A DNA stretch of 64,000 nucleotides from Pseudomonas nabeulensis (GTDB taxonomy: Bacteria > Pseudomonadota > Gammaproteobacteria > Pseudomonadales > Pseudomonadaceae). The translations under genes were made by a program, and so were the position numbers. The number at the start of each line of letters is the position of its first letter. Positions within the stretch are counted from its first letter, which is position 1. Positions 1 to 8,998 of this stretch are shown piece by piece. The notes under the pieces were generated by a model. It worked only from the letters and a program-made list of their open reading frames with translations. It did not search any database and was not told where the DNA came from. The stretch is from positions 1 to 64,000 of the forward strand of contig NZ_QUZT01000033.1 of NCBI RefSeq assembly GCF_004682045.1. The letters are read 5' to 3'.

Positions 1-112
1 CAGACAGACCGCGGTGGATGGATTGGGGGCGGCTTCGCCACCCAGCGCGGGGCAAGCCCGCTCACTACAGAGGCGGTGTTGCTCCTGTCATTTCTTAACT
101 GACTGGCATTAG

Positions 113-136
113 GGCTTGCCCCCTCCCACAGGGGTT
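113..136. repeat. Partial REP-like palindrome
   Basis: The sequence resembles the GGGCTTGCCCCCTCCCACA half of the REP elements seen near 12.1, 50.4 and 62.1 kb. It lies just past the stop of the transporter gene. The first 112 bases hold another GC-rich inverted stretch and no gene that I can support. Confidence 0.45.
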
Positions 137-145
137 TTGCGGTGC

Positions 146-1804
146 TTAGTGGAACAGTACTGCCGTCTTCTGCAGAGTCACCCACACACCCCACGCCAAC
201 GGAATACCCACCACCAACCAGGCCGCAATGGCCAATGGCACAGTACCGGAAGCCGCTTTCCACTCCAGCGAAGTCGTGGCATCGGCACCTTTGTTATGAC
301 CCAGCGCTTGCTCAGCCGCCAGTTCGGCGTCGGTCATGAAGTACTTGTCGGCCACCGGACGCACCAGCATGTTGCAGATGAAACCCAGCACCAGCAGGCC
401 GGCGAGGATGTACAGGGTGATGTCGTAGGCGGCGGCGCGTTCAACGCCGATGCTCAGCTGGTATTCGCGCAGGTAGTTCACCAGCACCGGACCCAACACA
501 CCCGCCGCTGCCCAGGCAGTCAACAGGCGACCGTGGATCGCGCCCACCATCTGCGTGCCGAACAGGTCGGCCAGGTAAGCCGGAACCGTCGCAAAACCAC
601 CGCCGTACATCGACAGGATGATGCAGAACGCCGCCACAAACAGCGCCACGTTACCCAGGTGCCCCAGGTTCGGGATCAGCGCGTACAGGGCAAAGCCCAG
701 GGCGAAGAACACGAAGTAGGTGTTTTTACGGCCCAGGTAGTCGGAGAACGACGCCCAGAAGAACCGGCCACCGATGTTGAACAGGCTCAGCAGGCCGGTG
801 AAGCCCGCCGCGATCGCAGCGATGGAGGCCAGTTGACCGGCGTCCAGTTGACCGAACGGCACATCCACACCCAGCAGCTTGCCACCGAACACTTCCTGCA
901 ACAGCGGCGAAGCCATGCCGAGGATGCCGATACCCGCGGATACGTTCAGGCACAGCACCAGCCAGACCAGGCGGAACTGCGGGGTTTTCCAGGCCACGTT
1001 CACGTGGACGTGACGGTGGGTGATCATCGCATTGCTGGCTTTTTTCGCCGGCGCGGTCCAACCCTCAGGCTTCCAGCCGGTCGGCGGAACGCGGTAGGAC
1101 AGGGCGCCGCCGATCATGAACACGAAGTAGATCGCAGCCATCACCAGGAAGCTCTGCCATACGCCCACGCTGGTCGGCGAGGCGAAGTGGCCCATCAAGG
1201 CTGCCGCCAGCGGGGCGCCCACCATTGCGCCGCCGCCAAAGCCCATGATCGCCATGCCGGTAGCCATGCCGCGCTTGTCCGGGAACCACTTGATCAGGGT
1301 CGACACGGGCGAGATATAGCCCAGGCCCAGGCCGATACCGCCAATGACCCCGGAACCGATCCACATCAGCCAGATCTGGTGGGTATAGATACCCAACGCC
1401 GAGATCAGCAGGCCACCGCACCAGCACAGTGCTGATACAACGCCGGCCTTGCGCGGCCCGGCGTGTTCCAGCCAGCCGCCCCAGATCGCCGCCGAGCAGC
1501 CCAGGAAGATGAAGAACAGGGTGTAGATCCAGCCCAGCATGGAGATGGGCCAGTCGCATTGGGACGAGAAGACTTGCGCGATGAAGCTCATGTCCGGCGC
1601 GCAGGCGACCGGCGCGGTGATCCCCAGTGCCTTGGACAGCGGCAACCAGAACACCGAGAAGCCGTAGGCCATGCCGATACACAGGTGGATGGCCAGGGCG
1701 GCCGGTGGAACCAGCCAGCGGTTGAACCCGGGCTTGGCGATAATGCGCTCCTTGGACAGGAACGCAGGCGCGGCAGTACTACCAGCCGCAGTGCTAGTGC
1801 TCAT
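146..1804 (-). CDS. OFA-family (oxalate/formate antiporter-like) MFS transporter with fused C-terminal membrane segment
   Basis: This 552-residue inner-membrane protein has about twelve hydrophobic segments. The central part reads as the oxalate/formate antiporter branch of the major facilitator superfamily, with glycine-rich helices around residues 135-175 and the loop KWFPDKRGMATGMA. The ATG is preceded by a GGGG-rich ribosome site. After the MFS core, the last 40 or so residues form an extra membrane segment (VPLAIAAWLVVGIPLAWGVW). This resembles the short protein annotated elsewhere as the MFS transporter small subunit, so the two appear fused here. The substrate is not readable from sequence; a small carboxylate is an inference from the family. 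It is transcribed alone, away from asmA. Confidence 0.8.
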   Translation of the reverse strand: MSTSTAAGSTAAPAFLSKERIIAKPGFNRWLVPPAALAIHLCIGMAYGFSVFWLPLSKALGITAPVACAPDMSFIAQVFSSQCDWPISMLGWIYTLFFIFLGCSAAIWGGWLEHAGPRKAGVVSALCWCGGLLISALGIYTHQIWLMWIGSGVIGGIGLGLGYISPVSTLIKWFPDKRGMATGMAIMGFGGGAMVGAPLAAALMGHFASPTSVGVWQSFLVMAAIYFVFMIGGALSYRVPPTGWKPEGWTAPAKKASNAMITHRHVHVNVAWKTPQFRLVWLVLCLNVSAGIGILGMASPLLQEVFGGKLLGVDVPFGQLDAGQLASIAAIAAGFTGLLSLFNIGGRFFWASFSDYLGRKNTYFVFFALGFALYALIPNLGHLGNVALFVAAFCIILSMYGGGFATVPAYLADLFGTQMVGAIHGRLLTAWAAAGVLGPVLVNYLREYQLSIGVERAAAYDITLYILAGLLVLGFICNMLVRPVADKYFMTDAELAAEQALGHNKGADATTSLEWKAASGTVPLAIAAWLVVGIPLAWGVWVTLQKTAVLFH

Positions 1805-2129
1805 TGGTGTTTCCCCCAGTTATTAGTATGTGTCCGTCAGGCGCTCTCTCCCTCGGCCTTGCACGCAGAGCGTTGGCCGTTGTCTTGAGTAAAGCTCCAT
1901 TTAAGCGCGACGCTATGTCGCAGAAGGCAGACGAACCCGCGCAGATTAGCACCTGCGCATGACAGAAAAACCAAACTGATATCACCTTTTTCGGAATATC
2001 TGTTTTATCTGACGTCAAATTCCCGTTTTGCTGGGCCTGGATACAATGTAACGATCTGCGAACTGACGTACGGTTACCAGCGTTATACTCTGCGGCTAAA
2101 TTTTGAAATCGACATACAAGGACTCGCCC
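1805..2129. other. Divergent intergenic region between the OFA transporter and asmA
   Basis: No gene is supported in these 325 bases. A TATACT hexamer at 2084-2089 could be a -10 element for asmA, but no convincing -35 hexamer lies 16-18 bases upstream. The region must also hold the transporter promoter on the other strand. The long antisense reading frame running through asmA into this gap is a codon-bias shadow. Confidence 0.4.
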
Positions 2130-4340
2130 ATGAAAGCGTTCGGCAAAATCCTGGGTCTGGTACTTCTCGGGCTGTTGCTGATCATTGTGGCTCTGGGTTT
2201 TGCCCTGACCCACCTCTTCGATCCCAACGACTACAAAGACGAGATTCGCCAGATTGCCCGCGACAAGGCCCACATCGAGCTGACGCTCAATGGCGACATC
2301 GGCTGGAGCCTGTTCCCCTGGCTTGGCCTTGAGCTGCACGAAGCCAGTGTGGCAACCCTGACCAACCCGACCCAACCGTTCGCCGACTTGCAAATGCTCG
2401 GCCTGTCGGTGCGCGTGCTGCCACTGCTGCGCCGCGAAGTGCAGATGAGCGACGTGCGTGTCGAAGGCCTGAACCTGCGCCTGAACCGCGACAAGCAGGG
2501 CCACGGCAACTGGGAAGACATCGGCAAGAACGTCACCCAGACCACTGCCGGCGCCCCGGCGGCTCCAGTGGAGCAACCCGCCGACGAGCCGGAAAAGCCA
2601 TCCAAGCCGATCCGCCTGGACATCGACAGCCTGACTATCAACAACGCCCGCGTCGAATACAACGACGAGCAAACCGGCAAGCAGTTCAGCGCCGAGAGCA
2701 TCCAGTTGAGCGCCGGCGCCGTGCATGAAGGCGCGAGCATTCCGGTGAAACTCACTGCTTTCTTCGGCAGCAACCAGCCGGTGATGCGCGTCAAGACCGA
2801 GCTCAACGGCAACCTGCGCATCCAGCGCGCCCTCAAGCGCTACCAGTTCGAAGACATGAAGATCAGCGGCGAAGCCACGGGCGAGCCGCTGCAAGGCAAG
2901 ACCGTGACCTTCTCCACCCAGGGCCAGTTGCTGGTGGACCAGGCGGCGAACATCGCCGAATGGACCAACCTGAAACTCTCGGCCAACCAATTGCGTGCGT
3001 TGGGCGAGCTGAAGGTCAACGGCCTGGACAAGACCCCGCAACTGAGCGGCGCCCTGTCCATCGCCCAGTTCGACCTGGCCAAGTTCCTCGACAGCGTCGG
3101 CCATCCGCTGCCAACCATGGCCGAGGGCAGCCTGAGCAAAGTCGAGTTGGTCAGCCGTCTCACCGGTACGCAGAACAGCGTGGCCTTGGAAGACCTGAAC
3201 CTGAAACTCGACGGCAGCACCTTTACCGGTCGCCTGGCTGTGGATGATTTTGCCAAGCAGTCCCTGCGGGTCCAGCTCAAGGGCGACACGTTCAACGCCG
3301 ACAACTACCTGCCGGCCAAGTCCGAATCCGCCAAAGGCGCAACGGCGGCACGCCAGGCCGAGGTGCAGAACAGCGAAGCCGGGGCCATGGCCGCCGGTGG
3401 TACCACCCCGCTGCCGGACGCACCGACCAAAGGCGCCTGGAGCACCGACAAACTGCTGCCACTGACCCGCCTGCGCTCGCTGGACGTGAATGCCGACCTG
3501 GCCTTCGGCGAACTGACCCTGAGCAAGCTGCCGATCCAGAATGCCGCGCTGAAAGCCTCCGGCATCGACGGCCAACTCAAGCTCGACACCCTCAGCGGTG
3601 GCCTCTACAACGGCACCTTCCAGGCCAATGGCACCCTGGATGTGCGCCAGGACATCCCGGTGCTGGCGCTGCAAAGCCAGATCAAGCAAGTGCCGGTCGA
3701 ACGTATCCTGCAAGCCCAGGGGCAAACGCCGCCGGTGAAGGGCCAGATCACCCTCAACAGCAACCTCACGGGCCGTGGCAACAGCCAAAAAGCCCTGATC
3801 GACAGCCTCAACGGCACCGCCAGTTTTGTGATCAACAATGGTGTGCTGCTCAACGCCAACCTTGAACAGCAACTGTGCACCGGCATCGCCCTGCTCAACC
3901 GCAAGACCTTGAGCACAACGCCGCAAGGCAAGGACACGCCGTTCCAGGAATTGAAGGGCAACCTGACCTTCCGTAACGGCGTCGCCAGCAACCCGGACCT
4001 GAAAGTGCGCATCCCAGGCCTCACGGTCAATGGCAATGGTGACGTCGACCTGCGTGTGCTGGGCATGGATTACCGCGTCGGCATCATCGTCGAAGGCGAC
4101 CAGCGCGAAGTACCGGACCCGGCCTGCCAGGTGGGTTCCAACTTCCAGAACATCGAAGTGCCGTTGCGCTGCCGTGGCCCGCTGGAACTGGGCGCCAAGG
4201 CGTGCCGCCTGGACAAGGATGGCTTGAGCCAGGTGGCCATCAAGGCCGCCGGCAACAAGCTCAGCGAGAAACTCGAAGAGAAGCTCGACAAGGTCAACCC
4301 ACAGCTCAAAGACGCTTTGAAAGGCCTGTTCAAACGATGA
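2130..4340 (+). CDS. asmA: AsmA family protein
   Basis: This 736-residue protein starts with a single N-terminal membrane anchor (MKAFGKILGLVLLGLLLIIV). The rest is a long periplasmic region with the beta-rich character of AsmA/TamB-like proteins. AsmA-clan proteins are linked to lipid transport between membranes and outer-membrane assembly. Residues 145-165 are a Pro/Ala/Glu linker. The start at 2130 has AAGGA seven bases upstream. The earlier in-frame start has no ribosome site. The stop overlaps the mutY start, so the two are translationally coupled. Assignment to the AsmA family is firm; the exact cargo is unknown. Confidence 0.9.
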   Translation: MKAFGKILGLVLLGLLLIIVALGFALTHLFDPNDYKDEIRQIARDKAHIELTLNGDIGWSLFPWLGLELHEASVATLTNPTQPFADLQMLGLSVRVLPLLRREVQMSDVRVEGLNLRLNRDKQGHGNWEDIGKNVTQTTAGAPAAPVEQPADEPEKPSKPIRLDIDSLTINNARVEYNDEQTGKQFSAESIQLSAGAVHEGASIPVKLTAFFGSNQPVMRVKTELNGNLRIQRALKRYQFEDMKISGEATGEPLQGKTVTFSTQGQLLVDQAANIAEWTNLKLSANQLRALGELKVNGLDKTPQLSGALSIAQFDLAKFLDSVGHPLPTMAEGSLSKVELVSRLTGTQNSVALEDLNLKLDGSTFTGRLAVDDFAKQSLRVQLKGDTFNADNYLPAKSESAKGATAARQAEVQNSEAGAMAAGGTTPLPDAPTKGAWSTDKLLPLTRLRSLDVNADLAFGELTLSKLPIQNAALKASGIDGQLKLDTLSGGLYNGTFQANGTLDVRQDIPVLALQSQIKQVPVERILQAQGQTPPVKGQITLNSNLTGRGNSQKALIDSLNGTASFVINNGVLLNANLEQQLCTGIALLNRKTLSTTPQGKDTPFQELKGNLTFRNGVASNPDLKVRIPGLTVNGNGDVDLRVLGMDYRVGIIVEGDQREVPDPACQVGSNFQNIEVPLRCRGPLELGAKACRLDKDGLSQVAIKAAGNKLSEKLEEKLDKVNPQLKDALKGLFKR

Positions 4341-5404
4341 GAAACGAGCAGTTTTCAACGGCGGTGCTCGACTGGTACGACCGCCACGGTCGCCATGACC
4401 TGCCCTGGCAACAGGGCATCACGCCTTACCGGGTGTGGGTCTCGGAGATCATGCTGCAACAGACCCAGGTGAGCACCGTGCTCAATTACTTCGACCGGTT
4501 CATGGCGTCGTTGCCGACAGTCGAAGCCCTGGCCGCCGCACCGGAAGATGAAGTGCTGCACCTGTGGACCGGCCTGGGTTACTACACCCGGGCGCGCAAC
4601 CTGCAAAAGACCGCGAAGATTATCGTGGCCGAATACGGCGGCGAGTTTCCCAAGGACGTGGAAAAACTCACCGAACTGCCGGGCATTGGCCTGTCCACCG
4701 CCGGTGCAATCGCGAGCCTGAGCATGGGCCTGCGCGCACCGATCCTCGACGGCAACGTCAAACGCGTGCTGGCACGCTTTACCGCCCAAGAGGGCTACCC
4801 TGGCGAACCCAAGGTCGCCAAGCAGCTGTGGGCGACCGCAGAGCGCTTCACGCCCCACGACCGCGTCAACGCCTACACCCAGGCAATGATGGACATGGGC
4901 GCCACGCTTTGCACCCGCAGCAAACCCAGCTGCCTGCTGTGCCCGCTGGAAAAAGGCTGCGAGGCCCATATGCTCGGCCTGGAAACACGCTACCCGATCC
5001 CCAAGCCGCGCAAGACCATCCCCCAGAAGCGCACGCTGATGCCAATGCTGGCAAATGCCGAAGGCGCGATTTTGCTATATCGCCGCCCGTCCACGGGATT
5101 GTGGGGCGGTCTGTGGAGCTTGCCTGAGCTGGACGACCTGCAAGACCTTGAACACCTCGCCCACCAACACGCGCTGGCACTGGGCAAGCAACAGGAACTG
5201 CCGGGGCTGGTCCACACCTTCAGCCATTTCCAGTTGGCCATCGAACCCTGGCTGGTGCAGGTCGAGGAATCCGCCCATCACGTGGCCGAGGCCGACTGGC
5301 TCTGGTATAACCTCGCCACCCCGCCGCGCCTGGGCCTTGCCGCCCCGGTCAAGAAGCTGCTGAAGCGCGCGGCCGACGTATTGAATGCAGGAGTGTCGTC
5401 ATGA
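4337..5404 (+). CDS. mutY: A/G-specific adenine DNA glycosylase MutY
   Basis: This 355-residue enzyme removes adenine mispaired with 8-oxoguanine. The catalytic Glu37 lies in SEIMLQQTQV and Asp138 in LDGNVKR. The iron-sulphur cluster cysteines are Cys192, Cys199, Cys202 and Cys208 with C-x6-C-x2-C-x5-C spacing. These positions match E. coli MutY as I know it. A helix-hairpin-helix (LPGIGLSTAGAI) lies at 113-125, and the C-terminal third is the NUDIX-like domain that reads 8-oxoG. The start codon overlaps the asmA stop and the stop overlaps the yggX start, giving a tightly coupled operon. Confidence 0.97.
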   Translation: MRNEQFSTAVLDWYDRHGRHDLPWQQGITPYRVWVSEIMLQQTQVSTVLNYFDRFMASLPTVEALAAAPEDEVLHLWTGLGYYTRARNLQKTAKIIVAEYGGEFPKDVEKLTELPGIGLSTAGAIASLSMGLRAPILDGNVKRVLARFTAQEGYPGEPKVAKQLWATAERFTPHDRVNAYTQAMMDMGATLCTRSKPSCLLCPLEKGCEAHMLGLETRYPIPKPRKTIPQKRTLMPMLANAEGAILLYRRPSTGLWGGLWSLPELDDLQDLEHLAHQHALALGKQQELPGLVHTFSHFQLAIEPWLVQVEESAHHVAEADWLWYNLATPPRLGLAAPVKKLLKRAADVLNAGVSS

Positions 5405-5673
5405 CCCGCACCGTAATGTGCCGCAAGTACAAAGAAGAACTGCCAGCCCTGGAACGCCCTCCGTACCCAGGTGCCAAGGGCCAGGACATTTTTGATCACG
5501 TCTCCGCCAAAGCATGGGCCGACTGGCTGAAACACCAAACCCTGCTGATCAACGAAAAACGCCTGAACATGATGAACGCCGAAGACCGTAAATACCTGGC
5601 GGGCGAAATGGACAAGTTCTTTTCCGGCGAAGATTACGCCAAGGCCGACGGCTACGTGCCACCTGCTCAATAA
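5401..5673 (+). CDS. yggX: YggX, probable Fe(II)-trafficking / oxidative damage protection protein
   Basis: This 90-residue cytoplasmic protein begins MTRTVMCRKYKEELPALE. The single conserved cysteine near the N-terminus and the segments LINEKRLNMMNAEDRKYL and KFFSGEDYAKADGYVPP are typical of YggX. The family protects iron-sulphur clusters from oxidative damage. It is the last gene of asmA-mutY-yggX and overlaps mutY by four bases. The partnership makes sense because MutY carries a 4Fe-4S cluster. Length is the usual one for the family. Confidence 0.95.
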   Translation: MTRTVMCRKYKEELPALERPPYPGAKGQDIFDHVSAKAWADWLKHQTLLINEKRLNMMNAEDRKYLAGEMDKFFSGEDYAKADGYVPPAQ

Positions 5674-5737
5674 TTGATCAAAAACCGGGGTCGGCACGTA
5701 AGCGACGGTAATAATTAAATATTTTTTGAAAACTTGC

Positions 5738-5766
5738 TTGACGACCCCCTGAAAAACCCGTTTAAT
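5738..5766 (+). promoter_or_regulatory. Sigma-70 promoter of tRNA-Phe
   Basis: TTGACG at 5738-5743 and TTTAAT at 5761-5766 are separated by 17 bases. The -10 element ends about ten bases before the mature tRNA-Phe 5' end. Confidence 0.7.
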
Positions 5767-5776
5767 GCGCCCCGTT

Positions 5777-5852
5777 GCCCAGATAGCTCAGTCGGTAGAG
5801 CAGGGGATTGAAAATCCCCGTGTCGGCGGTTCGATTCCGTCTCTGGGCACCA
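5777..5852 (+). tRNA. tRNA-Phe (GAA)
   Basis: This is a 76-base cloverleaf with CCA encoded. The acceptor stem GCCCAGA pairs with TCTGGGC. The D-arm is AGCTCAGTCGGTAGAGC. The anticodon stem GGGGA/TCCCC encloses TTGAAAA with anticodon GAA, and the T-arm contains GGTTCGATTCC. It has its own promoter upstream and a terminator downstream. Confidence 0.97.
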
Positions 5853-5893
5853 CTCATTAGTTTTAGGTGGTGCGAACATCATCTGAAACACAC

Positions 5894-5920
5894 AAAAAAC
5901 CCGCCTAGTGCGGGTTTTTT
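5894..5920 (+). terminator. Rho-independent terminator after tRNA-Phe
   Basis: A run of A, stem CCCGC, loop CTAGT, stem GCGGG and six T residues. Confidence 0.85.
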
Positions 5921-6118
5921 GTTGCCTGGGATTTAGTCACTCACAACCACAGCCCAGAAAAACCACAGAGCTGGCGCTGATCTCCCCCCCACATGTACAT
6001 ACGTACACTTAATTCAGCAGCTATTTTGAGATAGCTTGGTACCCATATGGGAACCAATCCCCCGTATTGTCTGGATAAAAACAAAAATAATTTGAGATAA
6101 CCTTTTCTTCCATTTGAG

Positions 6119-7285
6119 ATGTCTTCCCCTATGGCCGACTTTCGACACCACGATCTACAGCTTTTGAACCCATCGTTTGACTCAGGCTTGGTTGACGTGC
6201 TCGGGGAACTGGAGCATCTGCGTCGCCTACAATTGGGTGGCGACACACCTCCCGCCGTCTTCTTCCAACTTAAAGACCTATTCCACGCCTTGGAAAGCCT
6301 GGGCTCTGCCCGCATCGAGGGTAACCACACCACATTGGCCGATTACATCGAAAGCAAAGTGGACGGAACGGCGGAGGGCTCCGATCAATTACGGGAGATC
6401 GCGAACATCGAAAAGGCCATGGATTATGTTGAAAGCATCGTCCAGCCTGGCTCGGACCTGACCGAATTGGCTATTCGTGAAATTCACTCGATCACTGTCC
6501 ATGGATTACAACGAGAAGGGGATCTCACACCCGGAGCCTACCGCAAAGCAGGTGTGCGTATCGCCCAGTCAGACCACCTCCCTCCTGACGCAGTGATGGT
6601 ACCGGGGTACATGCAAGAACTGGTCAACTTCGTGAATAGACCGGATGCCCCCAAATACGATTTGATGAAGGTAGCCCTGGCTCATCATCGATTCGGCTGG
6701 ATTCACCCGTTTGGTAATGGCAACGGTCGAGTCGTGCGCCTTCTAACCTATGCCCTGCTGATGAAGTACGGCTTCAATGTCAGTACCGGGGGCCGAGTAC
6801 TCAACCCCACTGCTGTGTTCTGTATAGACCGAGAAAAGTATTACGAGATGCTGTCTACAGCCGATACAGGCACCAAGGAGGGCCTGGAGGTTTGGTGCAC
6901 CTATGTTCTCGCGGGCATCAGGGATGAATTGGAGAAAGTCAGCAAGCTTACCGATTACGCATACCTGACCAAGCACATCCTCATGCCCACCGTCGCAATG
7001 GCAAAGAGCCGCGAGTGGATAACGTCACTGGAGGAAAAAATCCTGATAACGGCCATTCAACAAAAAGTGGTCAAGTCAGGTGATATCGCCGCTATCCTGC
7101 CCACGCTCTCCGCCCCACAAAGAACCTACCAGATAAAAAAACTGGTTGATCAAGGCATGCTGCTCCCCATCAATCCAGGCGCTCGACAGTACACAGTCGG
7201 ATTTTCAAACAACTATCTGATCAGAGGCGTTATCAGCGCTTTACGGGAGGAGGGTTTTATCCCTGAGCAGCTGGATAGGCCCTAA
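6119..7285 (+). CDS. Fic family protein (probable AMP-transferase), class II with its own inhibitory helix
   Basis: This 388-residue protein has a Fic_N-like N-terminal region, a Fic core and a C-terminal winged-helix-like segment (about 310-365). The catalytic motif HPFGNGNGR is intact at residues 196-204, including the His and the phosphate-binding loop. The inhibitory motif [S/T]xxxE[G/N] is present as SARIEG at 63-68, so the protein should hold itself inactive. Fic enzymes usually transfer AMP from ATP to Ser, Thr or Tyr hydroxyls of target proteins. There is no separate antitoxin gene beside it. The start is uncertain: an in-frame ATG at 6131 is an alternative, and neither has a strong ribosome site. 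Confidence 0.88.
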   Translation: MSSPMADFRHHDLQLLNPSFDSGLVDVLGELEHLRRLQLGGDTPPAVFFQLKDLFHALESLGSARIEGNHTTLADYIESKVDGTAEGSDQLREIANIEKAMDYVESIVQPGSDLTELAIREIHSITVHGLQREGDLTPGAYRKAGVRIAQSDHLPPDAVMVPGYMQELVNFVNRPDAPKYDLMKVALAHHRFGWIHPFGNGNGRVVRLLTYALLMKYGFNVSTGGRVLNPTAVFCIDREKYYEMLSTADTGTKEGLEVWCTYVLAGIRDELEKVSKLTDYAYLTKHILMPTVAMAKSREWITSLEEKILITAIQQKVVKSGDIAAILPTLSAPQRTYQIKKLVDQGMLLPINPGARQYTVGFSNNYLIRGVISALREEGFIPEQLDRP

Positions 7286-7303
7286 GAAACCTGCTTATCT
7301 CAC

Positions 7304-8911
7304 CTATCGAAGCAAAAACACCATCAGCGGATTATCATTCAACCGCCCACTGAATACCGGCACCTGATGCTCCAGCGGCGTCCCCGCCAGCAGTGCCGCC
7401 TCCTTGCGCGCCACGATCACCCATGCAGGCCGTGGCAACGCCGCCAATCGCTCAACCTCGCTGCGCCCAACAAACAGCGGCTGCTCATCGTGATCCAGGT
7501 TCATCATGTAGCGCACCGCCCAGGTGTCGCGGCCAAGATTCACGAACACTAGCGGGCCGGGCTGCGTTGCGCGCAGCACTTCTACCTGGCCGACGAATGT
7601 CCGGGTATCGAATTGCAGATCCTTGGCAGGATCCACGACCGTTACCAGCACCAGGTATTGCGCAACCAGGGCAATCACACTAAGCCCCACCAGCCACCGA
7701 GCGCGGCGCCAGGCGATGAGGGCCGCCACTTGCAGGATCACCAGCGCACCAATCAACAACGGCAACGAAATGTCCGGCCAATACCCGTGCTTTTGCCATC
7801 CATGCCGACAGACAAAGACTACAACCACACACAACGCCGGTAGCGCCACGACAAGCCCTTCGTAGCACCGGCGCACGCCAACGAGCCAGCCTTGCGCCTG
7901 GAGCAGCCCATAGGCGGCGACAGCGGCAAACATCGGCACCATGGGCAAGATGTAATAGGCGCGCTTGAAGTGCGGCACCGACAGCCCGAGCAAGATCATC
8001 AAGCCGCAGGCTCCGAGCCGCGCCACCATCTGCACGTCTTCATTCACAAACCGTTGGGACCAGCGATGACGCAGTGCGATCAGCGTTGCCAACGCCAGGG
8101 GCACCACCGGGAAGTATCGGTACACACTCAGTTGGAAGTAGAAATAAAACGGCTCGCCGCTTTCATCGAGGCGCCCGCCGACTTGCATCCTGAACACCTC
8201 ATCGGCAAAGGCGTCGCCACCACTGATCCGCGCCAGCTTCACCAACAGCCACCAGCACGCCGCCAACAACAGCAGGCCGACCACGCCATGGATCAGTACC
8301 TGCCTGACTCGCTGCCCCGGACGGCTTAGCGCCCAGTACACGCACACCACGCCGCAGACTTCGATCAAGCCCAACGGCCCACGAATCGCAAAGCCGAGGA
8401 TGAACAACGGGAACACCGCGAGCTGGCGCAGCCGCGAGCCCAAACGCTCGCCGGTGTGCAGCAGGTAGAAACTGCCCACACACAACAGCGACACCATCTG
8501 GTCCAGGCACACCGAGCGCGACTTATCCAGCAACTGTGCAGTAAGCAGCGTCAGCAGCACCGTCAGCAGCGCCCATTGCCGACTCGAAGGCACGAGCAAG
8601 CGATAGATCACCGCAACGACGCCAGCCGACGCGAGAGCCGTAGGCAGCACATTAGCCAGGTGATTGGGCGCGCCAAACAACAGCGCGCACAGATAGCTCA
8701 GGAAAGTAGCGGTGCCCGGGTAGTCCGCATAGGGCTGGCCATAGGTCGTGGGAAAAAAGCTCGCGCCGTGGCGAAACATTTCTTGCAGGAACAGCGCCCA
8801 GCGCCCGTCAAACCCTTGGGGCTGCTGATCCCAGATACCCAAGGTGAACAACAGCAAGGCAATCAGGAAAATCCCCAGGGACTCCAGGCGAAAACGGTTG
8901 CGGTGATCCAT
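7304..8911 (-). CDS. ArnT-like glycosyltransferase, family 39/83 (membrane)
   Basis: This 535-residue inner-membrane protein has roughly eleven or twelve membrane segments. The first periplasmic loop carries the acidic patch expected for lipid-linked sugar transferases (GFDGRWALFLQEMF, then YADYPGTATFL). A second conserved patch reads DKSRSVCLDQM. The C-terminal 110 residues are soluble and periplasmic. Family members move a sugar from polyprenyl phosphate to lipid A or another acceptor. No arnBCADEF genes lie nearby, so a role in polymyxin resistance should not be assumed. It is convergent with the Fic gene, with only 18 bases between stops. Confidence 0.75.
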   Translation of the reverse strand: MDHRNRFRLESLGIFLIALLLFTLGIWDQQPQGFDGRWALFLQEMFRHGASFFPTTYGQPYADYPGTATFLSYLCALLFGAPNHLANVLPTALASAGVVAVIYRLLVPSSRQWALLTVLLTLLTAQLLDKSRSVCLDQMVSLLCVGSFYLLHTGERLGSRLRQLAVFPLFILGFAIRGPLGLIEVCGVVCVYWALSRPGQRVRQVLIHGVVGLLLLAACWWLLVKLARISGGDAFADEVFRMQVGGRLDESGEPFYFYFQLSVYRYFPVVPLALATLIALRHRWSQRFVNEDVQMVARLGACGLMILLGLSVPHFKRAYYILPMVPMFAAVAAYGLLQAQGWLVGVRRCYEGLVVALPALCVVVVFVCRHGWQKHGYWPDISLPLLIGALVILQVAALIAWRRARWLVGLSVIALVAQYLVLVTVVDPAKDLQFDTRTFVGQVEVLRATQPGPLVFVNLGRDTWAVRYMMNLDHDEQPLFVGRSEVERLAALPRPAWVIVARKEAALLAGTPLEHQVPVFSGRLNDNPLMVFLLR

Positions 8912-8998
8912 CGGTTGACCTGTCAGGTAAAGGGCGCCGATCTATGGTGCCCAACGCCTTGCTGAATAGCGCCTGAACAGGTCCGAACATTCACACAC

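Noticed and set aside
1794..4358. Long minus-strand frame (854 codons) opposite asmA
   Set aside because: It mirrors the asmA codon pattern on the opposite strand, has no ribosome site or known motif, and overlaps a clear gene over its whole length.
7304..8911. Calling the glycosyltransferase ArnT proper
   Set aside because: No arn operon genes are adjacent and the sequence only resembles the wider family, so the symbol is withheld.
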